From positions 186,001-250,000 of the forward strand of contig CALVAY010000001.1 in the NCBI GenBank assembly GCA_944325665.1: a stretch of DNA of 64,000 bases. Reading direction: 5' to 3'. The stretch's first letter is position 1. Each line of letters starts with the position of its first letter. The translations under genes and the position numbers were made by a program. The DNA is from Candidatus Gastranaerophilales bacterium (lineage in GTDB: Bacteria; Cyanobacteriota; Vampirovibrionia; Gastranaerophilales; Gastranaerophilaceae). Shown piece after piece: positions 59,659 through 64,000 of the stretch. The notes beneath the pieces were generated by a model. The model was not told where the DNA came from. It ran no database searches and saw only the letters and a program-made list of their open reading frames with translations.

Positions 59659-60978
59659 ATGATTTTATCTGACGTAATAGGTATAATTGCCGATGATTTA
59701 ACCGGCGCAAACGACACTGCCTTGCAATTCTTTCTTAAGGGTTCAAATACGGAAATTCTTTTGGGCTATGACGATGAGCTTCAAAATCACATTAATGTCG
59801 GCACATGGGCAATTTCAACCGAATCAAGAAATATAGATAAAAACGATGCTGCAAAAAGAGTTTATAACACTGTTTTAGAATTAAAAGAAAAACTCAAGGT
59901 AGAACATTTTTACAAAAAAATCGATTCTACGCTGCGCGGCAATATTACCTATGAAATCTTTGCAGCACTTGAAGCAACAGGTTGTGATGCTGCCGTTGTT
60001 GCTCCTGCTTTTGTACAAGAGGGCAGAATAACAATAGGCGGTTATCAGCTCCTAAAAGGTGTTCCGATTGAAAGAACAGATGCGGCAAGAGATCCGTCTG
60101 CCCCGATATATGAGTCTTATGTTCCTGACATTTTAAAAAAATCGTTGGGCGATAACGCTAAAAACATGCTTGCTTCAATTGAATTGAACGTTATTGCAAA
60201 AGGTGCGGGCCCGATAGCGCAAAAATTGAGCGAATTAATTTCACAGGGCAAAAAAATTATAGTTGTGGATTGTGTTTCAACCGTTGACTTTGAGCAAATA
60301 GTTCTTGCTATGCAAAAATCCCCGCACAATATTCTTCCCTGTGGTGCGGCAGGCTTAGCTCAGGCGTTAGCCCCAATTTGGCTCGGGGATATAAAAATAA
60401 ATAAAACAACAAAAACCGTTCCCAAATTACCAAAATTAATTCTCTCGGGCTCTGCTACATCCTTAAGCGCCTTGCAGCTTAAAAAGCTTGAAAATGAGGA
60501 TGATTATTCAAATAAAACATATTTTATTTCGCTTTCACTTAACGATATTATTAGCGGAATATCTGAAACATTAGAGAATAGAATTGTTGAAAACTTGGTG
60601 CAGGACAATATTGTAGCGGTTCACGTAAGTGATATGGTTGAAGAAATTAAAACCGATGAAGCTAAAAGTCTTTTAATTGATGAAGGAATTTCAAAAGAAG
60701 TTCTTTCAAAGAGAATTACGGCATTTTTGGCCGAACTTGCTTCAAGAATAAAGAAACGTTCCGAGTTTATTTTAATAACAATTGGCGGAGAAACCTCGCA
60801 AGCATGTTGTGCGGCGGTTGACGCCAAATATTTACAAGTTGTTGATGCAATTTTACCTTCAATACCTTTGTGTATCGACTCAAGCGCTCAGATTATTGTT
60901 ACTAAATCGGGCAACTTGGGTAATTCTTCAACCTTGATTGAAATTATGCAATATTTTGAGCATCACGAAAATGTATAA
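59659..60978 (+). CDS. Four-carbon acid sugar kinase (DUF1537/OtnK family)
   Basis: 439 aa. N-terminal IGIIADDLTGANDTALQFF is the conserved family motif; further features are FYKKIDSTLRGNITYEI, VVAPAFVQEGRITIGG, and the C-terminal nucleotide-binding part LILSGSATSLSALQL and ITIGGETSQACCAAV. Known members phosphorylate D-threonate, L-threonate or erythronate. The following PdxA-type dehydrogenase is the usual partner in threonate catabolism. It starts three bases after ssb. Confidence 0.88.
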   Translation: MILSDVIGIIADDLTGANDTALQFFLKGSNTEILLGYDDELQNHINVGTWAISTESRNIDKNDAAKRVYNTVLELKEKLKVEHFYKKIDSTLRGNITYEIFAALEATGCDAAVVAPAFVQEGRITIGGYQLLKGVPIERTDAARDPSAPIYESYVPDILKKSLGDNAKNMLASIELNVIAKGAGPIAQKLSELISQGKKIIVVDCVSTVDFEQIVLAMQKSPHNILPCGAAGLAQALAPIWLGDIKINKTTKTVPKLPKLILSGSATSLSALQLKKLENEDDYSNKTYFISLSLNDIISGISETLENRIVENLVQDNIVAVHVSDMVEEIKTDEAKSLLIDEGISKEVLSKRITAFLAELASRIKKRSEFILITIGGETSQACCAAVDAKYLQVVDAILPSIPLCIDSSAQIIVTKSGNLGNSSTLIEIMQYFEHHENV

Positions 60979-61849
60979 AATAGCTATTACAACAGGCGAT
61001 TTATTAGGTATCGGGGCTGAAATTACAAAAAAGGCTCTTGATATTTTAAATCTGCCTAAAGATGAAGTATTGATAATCGGTCAAAAAATTTCCGAAAAAT
61101 ATGACACAATTGAAGTGGATACATCTGATAACGGAAAGTTTTGTTACGAAACGCTCAAGATTGCTTCAAATTTAGCTAAAGAAGGTAAAATTAAAGCAAT
61201 TGTTACTGCTCCGGTTGCAAAAATTGCACTTTTAAAGTCGGGTTATAATTTTTCAGGACAAACAGAAGTCCTTGAAAAAATGTTTAATAAAAAAGCTGAG
61301 ATGCTCTTTATTGCAAATGATTTTAGAGTTATGCTCCTAACTCGCCACCTTGCACTTAAGGATGTGAAAATTACAAAGGAGCTTATGTTTGATAAGGTTT
61401 TAAGGTTGAATAAATTTTTGGTCGAATATTGTAAAATAGCTAAGCCAAAAATTGCACTTTGTGCCCTAAACCCTCATGCTGGCGAAGAAGGTATGCTCGG
61501 GCGAGAAGAGATAGATACTATAACACCTGCTGTTTGTGAGCTTAGAGAGTCCGGTATTGACATAACCGAGCCCAAAAGTGCGGACGGGCTATTTGCAAGC
61601 GTGGGTAAAAAATATTTATCTAACCAAAAGCAAGACTATGACGCTATTGTTGCCTGTTACCACGACCAAGGACTTTGTCCCGTAAAGGCTTTAGCTTTTG
61701 ATAATACTGTCAATACATCTATTGGACTTGATGTTATAAGGACTTCGCCTTCATCAGGAACCGCTTATGATATTGCGGGCAAGGGCATTGCCAACCCTTG
61801 CGGAATGGTTGAAGCAATTAAACTTGCATACAAACTTAACAAAAATTAA
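60971..61849 (+). CDS. PdxA-family 4-phosphate dehydrogenase (PdxA2-like)
   Basis: 292 aa from ATG 60971, overlapping the kinase by eight bases; the upstream frame start at 60938 lies inside the kinase. Family motifs: IAITTGDLLGIGAEIT, IVTAPVAKIALLKSGYNFSG followed by QTE, NPHAGEEGMLGREE, and the metal-binding CYHDQGLCPVKALAF. It is shorter than E. coli PdxA (about 330). Next to a DUF1537 kinase it most likely oxidises threonate/erythronate 4-phosphate to dihydroxyacetone phosphate; a vitamin B6 role is the alternative. Confidence 0.85.
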   Translation: MYKIAITTGDLLGIGAEITKKALDILNLPKDEVLIIGQKISEKYDTIEVDTSDNGKFCYETLKIASNLAKEGKIKAIVTAPVAKIALLKSGYNFSGQTEVLEKMFNKKAEMLFIANDFRVMLLTRHLALKDVKITKELMFDKVLRLNKFLVEYCKIAKPKIALCALNPHAGEEGMLGREEIDTITPAVCELRESGIDITEPKSADGLFASVGKKYLSNQKQDYDAIVACYHDQGLCPVKALAFDNTVNTSIGLDVIRTSPSSGTAYDIAGKGIANPCGMVEAIKLAYKLNKN

Positions 61850-61919
61850 TAAAAATATACTACAAATGTAAAAAATATTGTATAATTAAAATGTAAAGTT
61901 TAATTAAGATTGCGGTATT

Positions 61920-62204
61920 ATGTCATTTAACATTAATGGTCCTTCAAATAAGCCTGTAATCCAAGAAGCCCAAAACATGATGAACAACGGCGGCGGTGGC
62001 AACTTGGGCTACTTTATGCGCGAAAATTCCGATGAGGCTATTAAGTTTGTTGATAATGACGAGGAAGATACCTTTGAAAAATCAATAGAACTTGATGATT
62101 TAAAGGATGACGAAAATTTACTTTTAATTGACAGACTTGTTCTTCTTTTAAAGAGAATTTGGCGTGCTCTTGTTTCTGCGTTTTGTCAAAAAACGGAGAA
62201 ATAA
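61920..62204 (+). CDS. Small acidic protein (94 aa), hypothetical
   Basis: Begins MSFNINGPSNKPVIQEAQNM, then an Asn/Gly run (NNGGGGNLG), an acidic centre (FVDNDEEDTFEKSIELDDLKDD) and an amphipathic basic helix near the end (RLVLLLKRIWRALVSAF). No family recognised. TATAAT at 61881-61886 may be its -10. The Asn/Gly-rich start recalls the NGI starts of the 21.6-23.6 kb proteins, but only loosely. Confidence 0.6.
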   Translation: MSFNINGPSNKPVIQEAQNMMNNGGGGNLGYFMRENSDEAIKFVDNDEEDTFEKSIELDDLKDDENLLLIDRLVLLLKRIWRALVSAFCQKTEK

Positions 62205-62239
62205 TTTGACTTTATAGCCTAAAACATTAAAAACAAACT

Positions 62240-62623
62240 ATGAAAAGTTTGTTTGATATTTTATTAAGACGCTCAAAGTGCGCTCATACTCATGCACTTA
62301 TAAATACTAATGAAGGCTATTGCCCTGATTGCGGAGTGTTTTTAAAAAAATATTTTTATATCGTAAGATGCTCGTGCTGTGATGTCAAAAGAGAAGCGAA
62401 GGTTTATTTTGGCGATATTTTGCCTAAAGAAAAATTTTGCACAAATTGCGGCTCTAAAGATTTTTACGTAGAAAAGCTTGATGTAATAAGCTTTATCGAT
62501 ATTTCTTATGCTATTCACACAAAGGAAATTGTCGATTTAGAACATTTTGATTTTGCAAATCATCAGGTTTGGGTTGACGAGAATAAAACAGTGCAAATGA
62601 AATTCTTAGGCAAATGCGTTTAA
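62240..62623 (+). CDS. Zinc-ribbon-like small protein, hypothetical
   Basis: 127 aa. Cysteine/histidine pairs are spaced like zinc ribbons: CAHTH, CPDCG, CSCCDVK and CTNCGSKDF, enough for two zinc sites. The rest is a strand-rich domain ending VQMKFLGKCV. No family is recognised; a nucleic-acid or protein contact role is plausible. A strong terminator follows directly. Confidence 0.65.
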   Translation: MKSLFDILLRRSKCAHTHALINTNEGYCPDCGVFLKKYFYIVRCSCCDVKREAKVYFGDILPKEKFCTNCGSKDFYVEKLDVISFIDISYAIHTKEIVDLEHFDFANHQVWVDENKTVQMKFLGKCV

Positions 62624-62624
62624 A

Positions 62625-62648
62625 AAAAGACCGCTTATGCGGTCTTTT
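62625..62648. terminator. Bidirectional intrinsic terminator
   Basis: AAAAGACCGC (62625-62634) and GCGGTCTTTT (62639-62648) pair around TTAT. It starts just after the zinc-ribbon gene stop on the + strand and just after the HExxH gene stop on the minus strand, ending both. Confidence 0.85.
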
Positions 62649-62653
62649 AAATT

Positions 62654-63304
62654 TTACAGATTTTCTTCAAACCCGGGCGATCTTTCAGGCAGGTTTTGAT
62701 AGCCCTTGTTTGAGATAACAAATTTTCTTATGTGCGAGCTTGTGTAATTTCCTTTTACAAAGAGCTTTTTAAGTACCGTTTCTCTTTCAACCAAAGGATG
62801 TGAGATTTTTTCTAATTCGGGATTATCCTCGCTCAACTGCGTCCAAACGGCAGCTTCAAGAGTCCAAGCGTAAGTTTCTTCGTTTAGCGAGTTAAGCTCG
62901 TCCTGATGAATTGCCTCATGTGCCAAAAGTGCTGCAAGGGCTTCTTTTGGTGCATCTTTATGTTTTTGATTTATGTAAATATAAAGTTTTCCTGCCTTTT
63001 TCCAGCCCAAAGCATCAAAATTTGCATAGGCCTGATTAATTTGTGAAAGGTCTTTAAATTCAATTTTAATCGGTTTTGATGTTAAATTGCTGCCTAAAAT
63101 TGCTCTTCTTGAATATTCGCCCGTTGTATCTTTTAAAAGTTCAAGCGCTTGAATTACATTAAAGTCATCCGTATTTTTCTTGTAAGTTTTAAGCAGTGTA
63201 TCAACATTTTGACTATCGTTTTCAACAATAGCGTAAGAAGGCAAACTAAATGCCAAGCTTAGCACTAAAGCTCCCATAAACACATTTTTAACAATCTTTT
63301 TCAT
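62654..63304 (-). CDS. Exported protein with HExxH motif, putative metalloprotease
   Basis: 216 aa from ATG 63304, which has GAGG nine bases upstream. Signal peptide with core NVFMGALVLSLAFSLPSYA, then a domain containing LAALLAHEAIHQDELNSLNE: the HEAIH matches the HExxH zinc site, and downstream glutamates (NEETYAW) could give the third ligand as in gluzincin-like folds. No known family assigned; activity is inferred from the motif and secretion. Confidence 0.65.
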   Translation of the reverse strand: MKKIVKNVFMGALVLSLAFSLPSYAIVENDSQNVDTLLKTYKKNTDDFNVIQALELLKDTTGEYSRRAILGSNLTSKPIKIEFKDLSQINQAYANFDALGWKKAGKLYIYINQKHKDAPKEALAALLAHEAIHQDELNSLNEETYAWTLEAAVWTQLSEDNPELEKISHPLVERETVLKKLFVKGNYTSSHIRKFVISNKGYQNLPERSPGFEENL

Positions 63305-63378
63305 AATACTCATCCTCAAAATTTAGCTTATAAAAATATTATGACATATTTATTTTATAAGGAAAATTTTTTCAAAAT

Positions 63379-64000
63379 CTATATTGAGTTTTTCTTTTCT
63401 TGCTCGCCTGTGGCAAGGTTTTTGACTGTATAAAAATTGTTTTCTATTTCATCTTCGCCTAAAATTACGGCAAAATTTGCAACTTTTGAGGCTTTTTCTA
63501 ATTGCTTTGCAAATTTTCTGTTTTGCATATCAAAATCACACTTAAAGCCTTTTTCTCTTAATTCCTTGCAAAGTTTAAGCGCGTATTGCGGATATTTTGA
63601 AACAACAAAATAATCAAGCTTGTCTTCTTCAACTTTTTGCACCAGTTCAAAAAGTCTTTCTACGCCTAGTGCCCAACCAACAGCGGGAGTAGGAACTCCG
63701 CCAAGCATTTCAACTAAGCCGTCATACCTTCCGCCGCCGCAAACAGCATTTTGCGAACCTAAGGAATTGCTTTTAATTTCAAAAACGGTTCTTGTGTAAT
63801 AATCAAGACCTCTTACAAGGAGTTTGTTTCTTTTGTATTTAATTCCAAGTGTTTCCAGATATTTTTGCACTTCTTCAAAGTGTTGTGAACACTCTTCGCA
63901 TACATAATCATTCAAAATTACCTTTTTTATCTCTTCTTTTTCAAAGATTTTTTGGCAATTTTCATCTTTGCAGTCTAAAATTCTAAGCGGATTTTTTTCA
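63379..64000 (-). CDS. hisS: Histidyl-tRNA synthetase, C-terminal part (5' end outside window)
   Basis: The frame stays open to the window end, so about 207 codons of the 3' part are seen. Upstream residues read KNPLRILDCKDENC, continuous with NDYVCEECSQHFEEVQKYLE. HisRS features: VRGLDYYTRTVFEI (histidine-binding motif), CGGGRYDGLVEMLGG, and motif 3 VGWALGVERLFELV, then the anticodon-binding domain (DYFVVSKYPQYALKL, ILGEDEIENN). The TTG at 63913-63915 is internal, not a start. Confidence 0.95.
   Translation of the reverse strand, partial: EKNPLRILDCKDENCQKIFEKEEIKKVILNDYVCEECSQHFEEVQKYLETLGIKYKRNKLLVRGLDYYTRTVFEIKSNSLGSQNAVCGGGRYDGLVEMLGGVPTPAVGWALGVERLFELVQKVEEDKLDYFVVSKYPQYALKLCKELREKGFKCDFDMQNRKFAKQLEKASKVANFAVILGEDEIENNFYTVKNLATGEQEKKNSI

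Noticed and set aside
1-64000. Mobile elements, prophage or integration sites.
   Set aside because: No transposase, integrase, phage gene or terminal inverted repeats were recognised; the tRNA-Trp repeats have no integrase nearby.

Overview
This 64 kb window reads as ordinary chromosome from a low-GC, Gram-negative-type bacterium close to the non-photosynthetic Cyanobacteria (Melainabacteria/Vampirovibrionia, probably the gut order Gastranaerophilales). Direct evidence for an outer membrane is lpxK, an MlaE-MlaF-MlaD lipid transporter, a beta-barrel porin and several signal peptides. Other hints are type IV pilus ATPase PilT, an LCP cell-wall ligase, glycogen synthase, several start codons without Shine-Dalgarno sequences, and small Gly/Ala-rich proteins sharing a short N-terminal module. 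The taxonomic placement is inferred from gene style and content and was not tested. I see no IS element, prophage, CRISPR array or rRNA operon.

Layout. 1-2475 (+): end of dnaJ, a beta-propeller protein, an O-methyltransferase. 2472-3782 (-): phosphodiester glycosidase-like exported protein. 4035-5147 (+): pilT. 5203-9481 (+): rpmG, tRNA-Trp inside an unusual array of tRNA-derived repeats, secE, nusG, rplK, rplA, then GtrA and a family 11 fucosyltransferase-like gene where rplJ-rplL are usually found. 9478-13856: a hypothetical (-), a divergent mutS (+) with a tiny membrane ORF, and a porin (-). 14031-16585 (+): rimP-nusA-formyltransferase behind an attenuator-like hairpin. 16575-21483 (-): mlaE-mlaF-mlaD-lpxK-metF. 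21577-23576 (-): three small proteins with a shared N-terminal plan. 23684-29318 (-): ribE-ribBA-GNAT-aminotransferase-serA, a riboflavin/serine operon. 29394-29576 (-): a 60-aa protein with a near-consensus promoter. 29723-35912 (+): der-plsY, then rpsE-rpmD-rplO-secY-adk-map. 35904-49816 (-): pnp-lipoprotein-TadE-TadG, then polA-hypothetical-priA-tandem SF1 helicase-nuclease. 49923-51386 (-): a hybrid-cluster-protein homologue that has lost most metal ligands. 51461-54424 (-): bioB-ruvA-glgA. 54447-63304: two TPR proteins, LCP protein, a coupled small ORF plus CHASE2-GGDEF cyclase, ssb-sugar acid kinase-pdxA, two small proteins and an exported HExxH protein. 63379-64000 (-): 3' part of hisS.

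How the genes fit together. The + strand ribosomal and transcription genes carry leader structures (rpmG, rplK, rplA, rimP) suggesting RNA-level control. The polA-to-nuclease set looks like a replication/repair unit whose helicase-nuclease resembles a rearranged AddAB. serA with a class V aminotransferase would supply serine. LpxK, Mla proteins, porin, GtrA/GT11 and LCP serve the envelope.

The only stretch above 300 bases without a protein gene is 5496-5964; it holds the tRNA-Trp and its repeats. The strongest leads are that repeat array, the tandem SF1 helicase with a separate nuclease, the ligand-poor HCP homologue, the duplicated promoter-plus-N-terminus cassette at 21.8-22.7 kb, and five genes with a -10-like hexamer exactly six bases before the ATG.
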